Position numbers and translations under genes: made by a program. The notes under the pieces are model-generated. The model had not been told where the DNA came from, did not search any database, and saw only the letters and a program-made list of their open reading frames with translations. 64,000 nucleotides of DNA from Plantibacter elymi (nom. nud.) (lineage in GTDB: Bacteria; Actinomycetota; Actinomycetes; Actinomycetales; Microbacteriaceae), in assembly GCF_900177795.1 (NCBI RefSeq), contig NZ_FXWJ01000003.1:1-64000 (forward strand). Reading direction: 5' to 3'. Positions 1 to 12,678 of this stretch are shown here, in pieces (the stretch's first letter is position 1; the number at the start of each line of letters is the position of its first letter).

Positions 1-29
1 TTTTGGCATTTGACATTGTGCACGCTGTT

Positions 30-39
30 GAGTTCTCAA
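30..39 (-). promoter_or_regulatory. rRNA operon leader with boxA antitermination element
   Basis: Read on the minus strand this is TTGAGAACTC, followed by AACAGCGTGCAC. This is the boxA-containing leader found just upstream of 16S rRNA genes in Micrococcales. No 16S sequence is present, so the rRNA genes lie just beyond the left edge. The call rests on the characteristic motif and on the two good promoters upstream at 95-122 and 203-231. Confidence 0.8.
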
Positions 40-94
40 GGATCGGATGCTCCTGCCTTTGGCCATCACGACCGCCCTGCAGGGCAACTTCTCT

Positions 95-122
95 AACTTA
101 CCACTTCTTCGGTTCTTGTCAA
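95..122 (-). promoter_or_regulatory. rRNA operon promoter P2 (downstream of the tandem pair)
   Basis: The minus strand has TTGACA at 117-122, a 16-nt spacer and TAAGTT at 95-100. This is a near-consensus housekeeping sigma promoter placed about 60 nt before the boxA leader. Its strength fits an rRNA operon. Confidence 0.75.
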
Positions 123-202
123 GTCGAACCAGGAGCTGATCTGAGTGGACCGGAGTCCGTCTGATCCTCACCGCTTCGATGACCCGAGAGCTGTGAAGTT
201 CC

Positions 203-231
203 AACCTAGTCTTGAAGTGAGACGATCTCAA
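203..231 (-). promoter_or_regulatory. rRNA operon promoter P1 (upstream of the tandem pair)
   Basis: The minus strand has TTGAGA at 226-231, a 17-nt spacer and TAGGTT at 203-208. It lies about 108 bp upstream of the second promoter and points the same way. Tandem promoters are usual for rRNA operons. Confidence 0.65.
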
Positions 232-409
232 GTGTGAGTTTGACTCACGTGGAGATGCTCGGCTTTTGGCTGGGTATCAGTCCCACTTGAGGCCGGGAAG
301 CTCTTCCGCTTCCCGCACCTTTGGGGTGACGAGTGATTACTTTACGCAGACCGCCAGGGGCTGGCAAATCATCGCTGCATCCCGGGCGTGTCGCCCGGAT
401 CCACGCGCT
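232..409. other. Gene-free gap between rRNA promoters and the 632-residue ORF
   Basis: Together with the rRNA leader this makes about 409 bases without a protein gene. The right part contains a 7-bp hairpin (arms at 294-300 and 309-315, loop 301-308) without a following T-run. It could weakly terminate the leftward gene that stops at 410. I see no tRNA or small gene in it. Confidence 0.5.
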
Positions 410-2308
410 TCAGTCCCGATCAGCGTCACCGATGCCGAGGACAGCCGCCGAGTCGGAACCGGCCGCGACGACCGTCGCGACGGCGAGTGGGCTTCCGCCC
501 CAGGCGGTGAACGAGTACTCGTCTCCGGCGGAGTCGACCGACCAACTGCGCTCGCCCGTGTTCGCGTCGATCCCGACGAGCGTGTCGTCGAGCGTGAGCA
601 GGAGGGTCCGGTCGCTGTATCCGACGAGGCTGCCCTCGGCGTCCTGCTCCTCGTATCGGATCTCGCCGTCTCGAGCGCCGACCCCGGTGTATCCGCCTTC
701 GCCGTCACCGAGCATGATCGTGTCGCCCACGGTGTAGGCGCCGTCCCAGGTGCTCGTCAGTCCGCTGCGCCACTCGACCTCGCCGGATCGCGGGTCGAGG
801 CGGCGGACCCGCTCCCCCGACTGGTCGGCGACGACCAACAGCCCGCTCGCGTCGAGCACCACCGGCAGCGCCCCGGCCGCCTTCCAGCGCTCGGCGCCGG
901 TGCGGTCGTCCACCCCGCGGATCGTGGTGTCGTTGCCGGAGTAGTCGATCGCGACGAGATCGCCGCCCACCTGCTGGTAGTACCAGGAGAGGTCGCCCTG
1001 CCAGTCGATGGTCGATCCGTCGTCGAGCGAGTAGACCGCACCGTCGTAGAAGAGCTTGTCGCCCGCGGTGGTCGCCCGCTCGCCGGCGTCACCGCTGACC
1101 TCCCAGACCGGGTCGGTCAGGTCCGTCGACCGGTAGCGGCCGACCGTCCCGGTGCCGTCGGCCGTGGTCGACGAGATGAGCAGGTCACCCTCGAGACCCG
1201 GGACGAAGGCCGCCGGCGCGGCGAAGTCGGCGAAGCCGATCCCCTCGACACTCGAGTGCTCTTGCGAGGTGGACACCACGTGCCCGTCGCGACGGCTCAC
1301 GGCCACCATGAGGTCGCCCTGACTCAGCACGATCGCGGCCGCATCGGGTGGGGAGACGACCACCGGTGCGTCGAAGCGGTCGAACTCCGGAGAGAGCTCG
1401 GTGACGCGACGGTCCCAGAGCGTGTGGCCGTTCGCCGTGTTCACCAGGGAGACCACCGTCTCGCCCGGAGCGTCGTCGAGGGTCGTCTGATCCAGTGGCC
1501 GGTCGGTTGACCAGACGAGCAGCGCGGTGTTGGGGCTCGCGGTGTACCCGTTCAGGTAGAGCTCGTCGCCCGCGGGCACCTCGTCATCCAGCGGATGCGT
1601 GAGTTCCCACGTTCCGACGGTCGGCTTCGTCGGGAGGTCGCGGAGGAGCGCGAGCCCCTCGACGCGGTGGGGAACGGCCGCGACCACGATGAGCACGACC
1701 GCGATGATCGCAGCGACCACGGCCAGCGCGAGTCCGCCGAGGAGGAACCATCGTCGGCGCGAGGGGGTCCGCTTGACCGTGGTGGGCAACGAATCGGGGT
1801 GCCAGAGGGCACGGGGCGCGGTCGGTTCCCCAGGTGCCTCCCCCGCGGCGCTTGCCGAAGCCGGCTCGTCCGCAGCGGCTGTCGCCGGGAGCGGAGTCGA
1901 CGCCTGCGCCGGCGCCGGGTTGGTGGATTCGGGATCCGGGACCGGTGTCGGCACCGCGCTCGGCGCGATCGACGTCGCGGTACCTGGTGTCGTGGGCTCA
2001 GTCGTGTCGACGTCCGGCGACGGCAGTCGATCGGCTTCCGCTGCGGGGGCACCGGTCTCGACGTGGGGTGCATCGGTCTCGACGAGGTCGCCGTCGTCGG
2101 CCGGCGTGGGCCGGGCGTCCATCGACTCCGACTCGGGCTCGTCCGCCAGCTCCGGCTCCGGCTCTGCCGCCTCGGCCTCGGCCAGGGTCTCCACCGTCGA
2201 CAGCTCGCCCGTGCGCAGCGGCAGCATGGCCCCACAACTCGGGCACACACCGTCGCGGCGGTCGACGATCTCGGTCCCGCACGCCTCGCAGAGCTGCACT
2301 CGGAGCAT
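410..2308 (-). CDS. Membrane-anchored zinc-ribbon and PQQ-like beta-propeller protein
   Basis: No named family member is recognised; the architecture is clear. Residues 7-25 form a zinc ribbon with two CxxC pairs (C7, C10, C22, C25). A long Pro/Ala/Glu/Thr-rich linker follows to about residue 180, then one membrane helix at about 187-212 after a basic cluster. The outer C-terminal part of about 400 residues has PQQ-type propeller repeats, for example 'LWDRR', 'VEWRSG' and 'GERSWSV', each following a sugar-like 'DxxTG' turn. The ribbon would be cytoplasmic and the propeller extracellular, which suggests a scaffold or sensor. The ATG at 2308 has AAGGGG too close to it; the GTG at 2299 has the same SD about 9 nt away and may be the true start. 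It follows tyrS by 43 bp and may be cotranscribed. Confidence 0.6.
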   Translation of the reverse strand: MLRVQLCEACGTEIVDRRDGVCPSCGAMLPLRTGELSTVETLAEAEAAEPEPELADEPESESMDARPTPADDGDLVETDAPHVETGAPAAEADRLPSPDVDTTEPTTPGTATSIAPSAVPTPVPDPESTNPAPAQASTPLPATAAADEPASASAAGEAPGEPTAPRALWHPDSLPTTVKRTPSRRRWFLLGGLALAVVAAIIAVVLIVVAAVPHRVEGLALLRDLPTKPTVGTWELTHPLDDEVPAGDELYLNGYTASPNTALLVWSTDRPLDQTTLDDAPGETVVSLVNTANGHTLWDRRVTELSPEFDRFDAPVVVSPPDAAAIVLSQGDLMVAVSRRDGHVVSTSQEHSSVEGIGFADFAAPAAFVPGLEGDLLISSTTADGTGTVGRYRSTDLTDPVWEVSGDAGERATTAGDKLFYDGAVYSLDDGSTIDWQGDLSWYYQQVGGDLVAIDYSGNDTTIRGVDDRTGAERWKAAGALPVVLDASGLLVVADQSGERVRRLDPRSGEVEWRSGLTSTWDGAYTVGDTIMLGDGEGGYTGVGARDGEIRYEEQDAEGSLVGYSDRTLLLTLDDTLVGIDANTGERSWSVDSAGDEYSFTAWGGSPLAVATVVAAGSDSAAVLGIGDADRD

Positions 2309-2351
2309 CCCCTTCAGGTTCGATGACGACGACGATGCCGTCGTCGGCGGA

Positions 2352-3662
2352 TCAGGCGGGCGCTCCGTCGAGGAACAGCCCGGCGAGGGTGCGCTTGCCG
2401 CGGCGCAGCACGGCCACCCCGCCCGTGAGGAACCGGTCGTCCAGGGTCGCGTCGACGTCGTCGATCTTGCGGTTGTTCACCGAGACGCCTCCCTGGGCGA
2501 CCGCGCGTCGAGCCTCACCGAGGCTCGAGCACAGCTCCGTGTCGACGAGCGCCTGGATGACGAGCGTCTCCGCGGCCACCCGCGCGTTCGGCAACTCCGT
2601 GACGGCCGACCGCAGCGTGTCCGCGTCGAGTGCGTCCAGATCGCCCTGACCGAAGAGCGCGGCCGACGCGGCGATGGCCGCATCCGTCGCGGCGACGCCG
2701 TGGACGAGCGCGGTGACGGCGTAGGCGAGGGTCTTCTGTGCCTCCCGCCTGAACGGTTCCGCCTCGGTCGCAGCCGCCAGTCGCTCGATCTCCACCCGAT
2801 CGAGGAACGTGAACACCTTCAGCCGGGCGATGACGTCCGCATCGTCGGTGTTGACCCAGAACTGGTAGAACGCGTACGGGCTCGTCATGCTCGGGTCGAG
2901 CCAGACCGCGTTGCCTTCGCTCTTCCCGAACTTCGTGCCGTCCGAGTTCGTGATCAGCGGGGTCCCGATCGCGTGGACGGTGGCCCGCTCGACCCGGTGG
3001 ATGAGGTCGGTGCCGCTCGTGAGGTTGCCCCACTGGTCGCTCCCGCCGGTCTGCAGGACGCAGCCGTATTCGCGGTACAGCTCGAGGTAGTCCATCCCCT
3101 GGAGGATCTGGTAACTGAACTCGGTGTAGCTGATCCCCGCCTCCGAATTGAGGCGGGCGCTGACCGCGTCCTTCTTCAGCATCGTGCCGACGCGGTAGTG
3201 CTTGCCGATCTCCCGCAGGAAGTCGATCGCGGAGAGCGGTGCGGTCCAATCGAGGTTGTTGACCATGCGCGCGGCGTTGTCGCCCTCGAAGCTGAGGAAG
3301 CGTTCGATCTGCGCGCGGAGCGACTGCACCCACTCGGCGACGGTGTCCGGCGTGTTCAGCGTGCGCTCAGCGGTCGGTCGTGGGTCGCCGATGAGGCCGG
3401 TCGAACCGCCCACGAGCCCGAGCGGGCGATGTCCGGCCAGCTGCAGCCGACGCATGACGAGCAGCTGGACCAGGTTGCCCAGGTGGAGGCTCGCAGCCGT
3501 CGGGTCGAACCCGCAGTAGTAGGTGATCGGCGCTCCACCGAGCAGACGCTTCAGCTCCTGCTGATCCGTCGACACGTGGACGAGCCCGCGCCAGACGAGT
3601 TCGTCCCAGACGTCCTCGAAGGTCGGATCGTTGCGCTGGTCAGGAAGAGCGAGGTTCGGCAC
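2352..3662 (-). CDS. tyrS: Tyrosyl-tRNA synthetase
   Basis: It charges tRNA-Tyr with tyrosine in the cytoplasm. The class I signature HLGN (HIGH equivalent) is at residues 60-63 after 'FDPTAAS', the KMSKS equivalent KFGKS is near residue 240, and a C-terminal S4-type RNA-binding domain ends the protein ('GEARRAVAQGGVSVNNRKI'). The length of 436 residues is normal for bacterial TyrRS. The start is a GTG at 3662. TAGCCT at 3670-3675 sits 7 nt before it and no Shine-Dalgarno is visible, so the mRNA is probably leaderless. Confidence 0.95.
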   Translation of the reverse strand: MPNLALPDQRNDPTFEDVWDELVWRGLVHVSTDQQELKRLLGGAPITYYCGFDPTAASLHLGNLVQLLVMRRLQLAGHRPLGLVGGSTGLIGDPRPTAERTLNTPDTVAEWVQSLRAQIERFLSFEGDNAARMVNNLDWTAPLSAIDFLREIGKHYRVGTMLKKDAVSARLNSEAGISYTEFSYQILQGMDYLELYREYGCVLQTGGSDQWGNLTSGTDLIHRVERATVHAIGTPLITNSDGTKFGKSEGNAVWLDPSMTSPYAFYQFWVNTDDADVIARLKVFTFLDRVEIERLAAATEAEPFRREAQKTLAYAVTALVHGVAATDAAIAASAALFGQGDLDALDADTLRSAVTELPNARVAAETLVIQALVDTELCSSLGEARRAVAQGGVSVNNRKIDDVDATLDDRFLTGGVAVLRRGKRTLAGLFLDGAPA

Positions 3663-3669
3663 GCTTGCA

Positions 3670-3675
3670 AGGCTA
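3670..3675 (-). promoter_or_regulatory. -10 hexamer of tyrS, leaderless type
   Basis: TAGCCT lies 7 nt before the GTG start of tyrS, and no Shine-Dalgarno is present. The -35 region is weak. It belongs to the recurrent TANNNT pattern of this window. Confidence 0.55.
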
Positions 3676-3830
3676 TCAGCGCGGCATCCGCTGCCGGATC
3701 GGGCGCATCGGCCTCGGCGCGATCGCGGCGACGGTGACGTGCAGGAATTCCTCTCATTCGTCAGAGTTGTGGAAATACCTGCATGTTGCGGCTAGGGTGA
3801 TCGAGCCGAGCCACCGCCGAGAGGAGAGCC

Positions 3831-4463
3831 GTGTACGTGCTGACCGTCGACCAGATCGCGAGCCGGACCGGCCCTGATCGCGCAGCCGGTGTCATCGAGT
3901 CGGTCAACGAACGGTTCCCGGAGAGCCTGCTCCTCCAGGCCGAACGCACGGCGGGCGACGAGTTCCAGCTCGCCACCGAGGACGCCGAGGTCGCGCTCGC
4001 CATCGCCCTCGACCTCCTCCGGGATCGCGGCTGGAGCGTGGGCATCGGACAAGGCGACGTCCGACGTCCGCTCCCCGATTCGACCCGTGCCGCGACCGGT
4101 CAGGCCTTCTACGCCGCCCGGGAGGCCGTCACGCGGGCCAAGCGGGCGCCCTTCCGGTTCGCGCTCGAGGCGGCCGACCAGCAGGGCGGCGCCGACGTCG
4201 AAGCGCTCATCGTGCTCCTCCTCCACCTCCGCGACCGGAGGACCGCCGGCGGATGGGAGGTCGCCGACCTGCTCGCGGCCGGCGTGACCCAGTCCGAGGC
4301 CGCGGCACGACTCGGCATCACCGAGAGTTCGGTCAGTCGCCGGGTCGCGGCCGCCGGAGTCCGAGCCGAAGCCGCGGCGACCACCGCGCTCATCCGCCTC
4401 TTGACGAAGCTCGACCAGGACGCCTCCGTGCACCACCCCGACGACCGAAAGGACGAGCGATGA
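3831..4463 (+). CDS. SatD-like protein with C-terminal helix-turn-helix
   Basis: The protein has 210 residues. The N-terminal half resembles the SatD family: it has the 'AGDEFQ' motif at 41-46, whose surroundings recall the GGDEF/nucleotide-cyclase fold. The C-terminal part has a helix-turn-helix around residues 150-171 ('TQSEAAARLGITESSVSRR'), so it probably binds DNA. The GTG start at 3831 has a good Shine-Dalgarno (GAGGAG at 3821-3826). Its stop overlaps the ATG of the next gene (ATGA), so the two are translationally coupled and likely act together. The biochemical role is not known to me. The SatD assignment is from motif memory and is moderate. Confidence 0.6.
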   Translation: MYVLTVDQIASRTGPDRAAGVIESVNERFPESLLLQAERTAGDEFQLATEDAEVALAIALDLLRDRGWSVGIGQGDVRRPLPDSTRAATGQAFYAAREAVTRAKRAPFRFALEAADQQGGADVEALIVLLLHLRDRRTAGGWEVADLLAAGVTQSEAAARLGITESSVSRRVAAAGVRAEAAATTALIRLLTKLDQDASVHHPDDRKDER

Positions 4464-5059
4464 ACCTCGTCACGCTCACGCCCATCACCTGGCCGACCGT
4501 CATCGGCCTCCTCGGAAGCGCGCTCGTCTTCCTCCTGCTGGCCCGGGTGCTGAGCGCGCGTCTCGCGGATCGTCTCATGGTCGTGGCGACGGCCCTCATG
4601 GTGATCGGGGCCCTCCTGGTCGCGCTCGTCCCCTCGGTTCCGCCGACCGGTCCGGCTCTCGTGCTCCTCGGCGTCTTCGTCCTCGCTGTCGCGGTCACCG
4701 GCGGTGGTCCGGTCGCCTCCTTCGTCCTCGCCCTCGCGACCAAGGGCAGCGTCGCCCCCGGGATCCACGGCGGCATCCTCGTGGAGCACCGGAACCCGAG
4801 CGCATCGCAGGTCGTCGGACGTCCCATCGAGGTGCTGCGCGGCGGGACCGCGATCGGGATCCTCGAACGGCTCGCCCTCGTCGCCGCGTTGTTCTCCGGC
4901 TATCCGGAGGCGATCGCGGTCATCGTCGCGGTGAAGGGTGTCGGACGTTTCACCGAACTCGACTCGGCCGAGGCGCGCGAGCGGTTCATCATCGGCTCGC
5001 TCGCCAGCCTCCTCTGGGCTGCCGGGGTGGCGTCGATCCTGCTGCTCGCGCGAGGCTGA
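4460..5059 (+). CDS. Integral membrane protein coupled to the SatD-like gene
   Basis: The 199-residue protein starts at ATG 4460, which overlaps the stop of the SatD-like gene by 4 bp. About five hydrophobic segments are visible (residues about 12-28, 36-56, 62-86, 130-150 and 178-197). A conserved-looking stretch before the last helix reads 'GVGRFTELDSAEARERFIIG', and a loop has 'GGILVEHRNP'. I do not recognise a functional family. The tight coupling suggests that it is the membrane partner of the upstream regulator-like protein. Confidence 0.6.
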   Translation: MNLVTLTPITWPTVIGLLGSALVFLLLARVLSARLADRLMVVATALMVIGALLVALVPSVPPTGPALVLLGVFVLAVAVTGGGPVASFVLALATKGSVAPGIHGGILVEHRNPSASQVVGRPIEVLRGGTAIGILERLALVAALFSGYPEAIAVIVAVKGVGRFTELDSAEARERFIIGSLASLLWAAGVASILLLARG

Positions 5060-5068
5060 GTCGGCGGG

Positions 5069-5686
5069 TCAGTCCACGGCCCTGGGCGAGCGGCGGTAGG
5101 GCGAGACGGTCGTCTCCCCCGGCAGCACGAACCGCCACGGGTAGGCGGCTCCCCCACCGACCCCGCTGACGCCCGTCCGCGGACCGGCCGCCGAGGCGAG
5201 CGGGCGCTCGGGCAGGAGCAGATCGAGGGGCGGCTCGGCGAGGTCGTCACCCGACTGGTCGAGCGCGATCCCGAGCGACACGGTGAGCCGCGCCGGCCCT
5301 CTGGCCAGGTCGCGATCCGGCACCCGGTCACCGCGTCGCAGCCGCGCGAGCTCCAGCCCCGCGACGACCTCGCCGGCACGCAGGAGCACGGCCGACGCCG
5401 TGCCGACCGGTGAGCACACGACGTTGATGCAGACGTGCATGCCGTAGCTGAAGTATGCGTACAGATGCCCGGGCGGACCGAACATCGGACTCGTGCGCGG
5501 CGTCGGACCGCGGTGCGCGTGGGATCCGGGATCCTCGCCGACCCCGAGATAGGCCTCGACCTCCGTGAGGCGGACCGACACGGTGCCCTCGGGCGTCGTG
5601 TGGGACAGCACCGCTCCGAGCAGCGCGGGCGCGACCTCGAGGGCCGATCCCGAGGTCAGCGCCCGCAGCGGACCGGCCGTCGTCAT
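5069..5686 (-). CDS. mpg: 3-methyladenine DNA glycosylase (MPG/AAG type)
   Basis: It excises alkylated purines from DNA in base-excision repair. Family motifs are present in order: 'TEVEAY' (catalytic Glu), 'HAHRGPTPR', 'YFSYGMHVCINVV' and 'RGPARLTVSLGI'. The 205-residue length is typical. It lies 15 bp downstream of argH on the same strand and may be read through from the arginine cluster, although it has no metabolic link to it. Its ATG start at 5686 is the only reasonable one. Confidence 0.9.
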   Translation of the reverse strand: MTTAGPLRALTSGSALEVAPALLGAVLSHTTPEGTVSVRLTEVEAYLGVGEDPGSHAHRGPTPRTSPMFGPPGHLYAYFSYGMHVCINVVCSPVGTASAVLLRAGEVVAGLELARLRRGDRVPDRDLARGPARLTVSLGIALDQSGDDLAEPPLDLLLPERPLASAAGPRTGVSGVGGGAAYPWRFVLPGETTVSPYRRSPRAVD

Positions 5687-5701
5687 CGGACCCCGCCCCG
5701 T

Positions 5702-9359
<3,658 letters not shown>

Positions 9360-9363
<4 letters not shown>

Positions 9364-10268
9364 GAGTCCTCCGGGACGACCTCGGTGCCGGAGCCGTTCT
9401 GGGTGAACACCTCGAGCAGGATGGAGTGGGGCACGCGGCCGTCGATGATGGCGGCCTTGGCGACCCCGCCGTCGACGGCGTCGAGGCAGGCGGTCATCTT
9501 CGGGATCATGCCCGATTCGAGCGTGGGCAGCATGGCTCGCAACTCACTCGTCGTGATCTGCGAGACGAGCGAGTCGCGGTTGGGCCAGTCGCTGTACAGC
9601 CCGGCGACATCGGTCAGGATGACGAGCTTCGCGGCACCGAGTGCGACGGCGAGCGCCGCGGCGGCCGCATCGGCGTTCACGTTGAGCGTCTGGCCGGGCT
9701 GGTCGAGGTCGGGGGCGATCGAGGAGACCACCGGGATGTTGCCGGCGTCGAGGTAGGCCTGCACCGAGGTCGGGTCGACGCTGACGACGTCGCCGACGAG
9801 CCCGATGTCCACGGTCTCGCCGTCGACGACGATCGAGCGACGACGCCCGCCGAACAGGCCCGCGTCCTCGCCGGACAGTCCTGCGGCGAGCGGGCCGTGT
9901 TCGTTGATCCGCCCCACGAGCTCGGGGTTGACCTGACCGGTGAGGACCATGCGGACGACCTCCATGGCCTCGGGCGTCGTGACCCGGTACCCGCCGCGGA
10001 ACTCGCTGTGGATGTCGAGCCGCTCGAGCATCGCGGAGATCTGCGGGCCTCCACCGTGCACGACGACGGGCTTCAGCCCCGCGTAGCGCAGGTAGACCAT
10101 GTCCTCCGCGAACGCCTGCGCGAGTTCGTCGCTCACCATCGCGTTGCCGCCGAACTTGACGACGATCGTCTGGTCGCGGAAGGTCTTCAGCCAGGGAAGC
10201 GACTCGATGAGGGTGGCGGCCTTGATCGCCGCCTCCTCGGGAGAGTTGTCTCGATACTGGGTCATCAT
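9360..10268 (-). CDS. argB: Acetylglutamate kinase
   Basis: It phosphorylates N-acetylglutamate, usually the feedback-controlled step. The amino-acid-kinase fold is visible from 'VVKFGGNAM' near residue 37, through 'VVHGGGPQI', to the nucleotide loop '[11 protein letters not shown]' and '[11 protein letters not shown]'. The 302-residue length suits the arginine-sensitive type with an N-terminal helix. The ATG at 10268 overlaps the argJ stop (TGATG). A second ATG follows immediately at 10265. Confidence 0.95.
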
Positions 10269-11437
10269 CAGCTCGCGTACGCGCTGTTCTCGTGCACGTA
10301 GTCGTGCGTGAGGTCGTTCGTCCAGATGGTGGCTCCCGTGTCACCGGCGTGGAGGTCGATGAGCACGTGCACGGCGCGCGGTGAGAGGTCGACGAGGTCG
10401 CGCGACTGATCCGGCTCGCCGGCGGTGCACACCTGGACGCCGTTCATGGCCACGTCGATCCCGTACGGGTCGAACTCGGCGCCCGTGGTCCCGACGGCCG
10501 CGAGCACCCGGCCCCAGTTCGGGTCGTTGCCGAAGATGGCCGCCTTGAAGAGGTTGCTGCGGGAGACCGCGCGGGCGACTTCGACCGCGTCGTCCTCGGA
10601 CACCGCGCCGACGACCTCGATCGCGACGTCGTGGGCCGCGCCCTCGGCATCGGCCTGCAACTGCAGGGTGAGGTCGCGACAGACCTCCGTCAGCGCCTCG
10701 GTGAAGGCCGACAGCTCCGGGGTGACGCCGCTCGACCCGGACGCGAGGAGCGACACCGTGTCGTTGGTGGACATGCAGCCGTCGGAGTCGAGGCGGTCGA
10801 AGGTGACACGGGTCGCGCTGCGGAGCGCCTGGTCGAGCTGTGCCGGCTCGAGCACGGCGTCGGTCGTGATGACGACGAGCATCGTCGCGAGCCCGGGGGC
10901 GAGCATGCCCGCGCCCTTCGCCATGCCGCCGACGGTCCAGCCGTCCGCACTCCGAACGGCCTGTTTCGGCTTCGTGTCGGTCGTCATGATCGCGGTCGCC
11001 GCGGCGAGCCCGGCCGCTTCGCTCGCACCGTCCTCGTCGGCGACCGCGCGGGTGGCGTCCCAGACGCCCGCGGTCAGTTTGTCGAGGTCCAGCTGTTCGC
11101 CGATGAGCCCCGTGGAGCAGACGAGGACGTCGCCGGCCGAGATGGCGAGTCGCTCTGCGACGGCCTCCGCGGTCGCGTGCGTCGTCTGGAAACCGCGCGT
11201 CCCCGTGTAGCAGTTCGCGCCGCCGGAGTTCAGGACGATCGCCGAGACGATGCCGTCCTGCATGACCTGCTCGCTCCAGAGGATCGGGTTGGCCTTGCAC
11301 CGGTTGCTCGTGAACACCGTCGCCGCGTGCTGCAGCGGACCGACGTTGTGGACCACCGCGAGGTCGAGGCCCCCGGAGGTCTTGAGGCCGCAGGCGACGC
11401 CCGCCGCGAGGAACCCTGCTGCTGCTGTCACACTCAC
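10268..11437 (-). CDS. argJ: Bifunctional glutamate N-acetyltransferase / ornithine acetyltransferase
   Basis: It recycles the acetyl group from acetylornithine to glutamate and may also use acetyl-CoA. The self-cleavage site is intact: '[14 protein letters not shown]' at residues 174-187, with nucleophile T185. The start is set at GTG 11437 because it has GGAG 7 nt upstream and overlaps the argC stop (GTGA). That gives 389 residues, the usual length. Reading further upstream in this frame runs into argC. Confidence 0.94.
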   Translation of the reverse strand: MSVTAAAGFLAAGVACGLKTSGGLDLAVVHNVGPLQHAATVFTSNRCKANPILWSEQVMQDGIVSAIVLNSGGANCYTGTRGFQTTHATAEAVAERLAISAGDVLVCSTGLIGEQLDLDKLTAGVWDATRAVADEDGASEAAGLAAATAIMTTDTKPKQAVRSADGWTVGGMAKGAGMLAPGLATMLVVITTDAVLEPAQLDQALRSATRVTFDRLDSDGCMSTNDTVSLLASGSSGVTPELSAFTEALTEVCRDLTLQLQADAEGAAHDVAIEVVGAVSEDDAVEVARAVSRSNLFKAAIFGNDPNWGRVLAAVGTTGAEFDPYGIDVAMNGVQVCTAGEPDQSRDLVDLSPRAVHVLIDLHAGDTGATIWTNDLTHDYVHENSAYAS

Positions 11438-12477
11438 GGTGCCACTCCATTCACACTCAAGCCGGTCGTCTCGGGGAGCCCGAGCGCGATGTTCGCCGAT
11501 TGGATCGCCGCGCCGGCGGTCCCCTTCACGAGGTTGTCGACGGCGGTCACGACGACGACCCGTCCCACCGTCTCGTCGACGGCGAGTCCGATCAGCGCGG
11601 TGTTGGCGCCGAGGACGTCGGCCGTCCGGGGGAACGAGCCCTCCGGCAGCACCTGGACGAACGGCTCGTCGGCGTAGGCCGTCTCCCAGGCCTCGCGGAC
11701 CGCTGCCGCCGTGGTGCCCGGGACGATGCGTGCCGTCGAGGTGGCCAGGATGCCGCGCGACATCGGGACGATGACCGGGGTGAACGAGATGGATGCGCGA
11801 TCGGCACCGGCCGCCCGGAGGCTCTGCGTGATCTCGGGGATGTGCCGGTGGGTACCGCCGACGGCGTAGGGGTTGGCCGTGCCGAGCACCTCGCTCGCGA
11901 GCAGGTTGACCTTCAGGCTCTTCCCCGCACCGGACGGCCCGACGGCGAGCACGGAGACGAGGTCGAGCGGCTCGATCACCCCCGCGGCGATGCCGGGCGC
12001 GAGGGACAGGGCGACGGTGCTGGCGTTGCACCCGGGAGCGGCGATCCGCTTGGCGCCCGCGAGAGCGTCGCGCCCCCGCCCGGTGGACGTCTGGAGCTCC
12101 GGCACGCCGTAGGCCCAGGCGCCGAAGTGGTCGCCGCCGTAGAAGGCGTCCCAGTCGGCCTCGTCGACGAGCCGGTGGTCGGCTCCGCAGTCGACGACGA
12201 GGGTATCCGGTGGAAGCGATGCCGTGACCTCGCCAGACTTGCCGTGCGGCAGGGCGAGGAAGACGACGTCGTGTCCCGCGAGCACGTCCGGCGTCGTCGC
12301 TTCGAGGACGAGATGCCGGAGGGAGCGGAGGTGTGGCTGGTGGTCGACGAGCGGTTGACCGGCGTTCGCGTGCGCGGTCACCGTCCGGACGTCGAAGTCG
12401 GGGTGGTCGGCGAGCAGCCGAAGCAGCTCGCCTCCTGCGTAGCCGGATGCTCCGGCCACCGCTACAGAGAAGGACAT
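11434..12477 (-). CDS. argC: N-acetyl-gamma-glutamyl-phosphate reductase
   Basis: It reduces acetylglutamyl phosphate to the semialdehyde with NADPH. The dinucleotide-binding '[12 protein letters not shown]' is at 9-20 and the catalytic 'APGCNAST' has C150. The length is 347 residues. It is the first gene of the arg cluster. TAAGGT at 12484-12489 sits 6 nt before the ATG and no Shine-Dalgarno is visible, so the mRNA appears leaderless. Confidence 0.95.
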   Translation of the reverse strand: MSFSVAVAGASGYAGGELLRLLADHPDFDVRTVTAHANAGQPLVDHQPHLRSLRHLVLEATTPDVLAGHDVVFLALPHGKSGEVTASLPPDTLVVDCGADHRLVDEADWDAFYGGDHFGAWAYGVPELQTSTGRGRDALAGAKRIAAPGCNASTVALSLAPGIAAGVIEPLDLVSVLAVGPSGAGKSLKVNLLASEVLGTANPYAVGGTHRHIPEITQSLRAAGADRASISFTPVIVPMSRGILATSTARIVPGTTAAAVREAWETAYADEPFVQVLPEGSFPRTADVLGANTALIGLAVDETVGRVVVVTAVDNLVKGTAGAAIQSANIALGLPETTGLSVNGVAP

Positions 12478-12483
12478 GGCTCT

Positions 12484-12489
12484 ACCTTA
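12484..12489 (-). promoter_or_regulatory. -10 hexamer of the arg cluster, leaderless type
   Basis: TAAGGT lies exactly 6 nt before the argC ATG. The -35 region 17 nt further is GC-rich and weak, which suggests dependence on an activator or an extended element. Confidence 0.5.
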
Positions 12490-12534
12490 TTGAGTGGACG
12501 CTCGAGGGGCGGAGGCGGCGACTCCTGGACGACT

Positions 12535-12555
12535 GCACGGTCACCTGGACCGTGC
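12535..12555 (-). promoter_or_regulatory. Inverted repeat upstream of the arg promoter
   Basis: This perfect repeat has 8-bp arms, GCACGGTC and GACCGTGC, around a 5-nt spacer. It lies about 45-65 bp upstream of the argC -10 hexamer, so it would be a DNA operator rather than an RNA attenuator. It does not look like the AT-rich canonical ARG box, and the bound protein is unknown. Confidence 0.4.
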
Positions 12556-12678
12556 GAGCACCGGGGTCGCCTATCGTCGCTCTGCGGTAGCGCGTGCGGA
12601 CACGGGACGGCGGAGGGCGCGGAGCGTGATCGCCCGCGAAGAACCCTGTGCCTGGAAACGTGCCATGTCGAGAGCGTA

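Noticed and set aside
10268-12031. An extended argJ reading into argC
   Set aside because: The upstream part is out of frame with argC and has a low-quality sequence. GTG 11437 has a Shine-Dalgarno and overlaps the argC stop.
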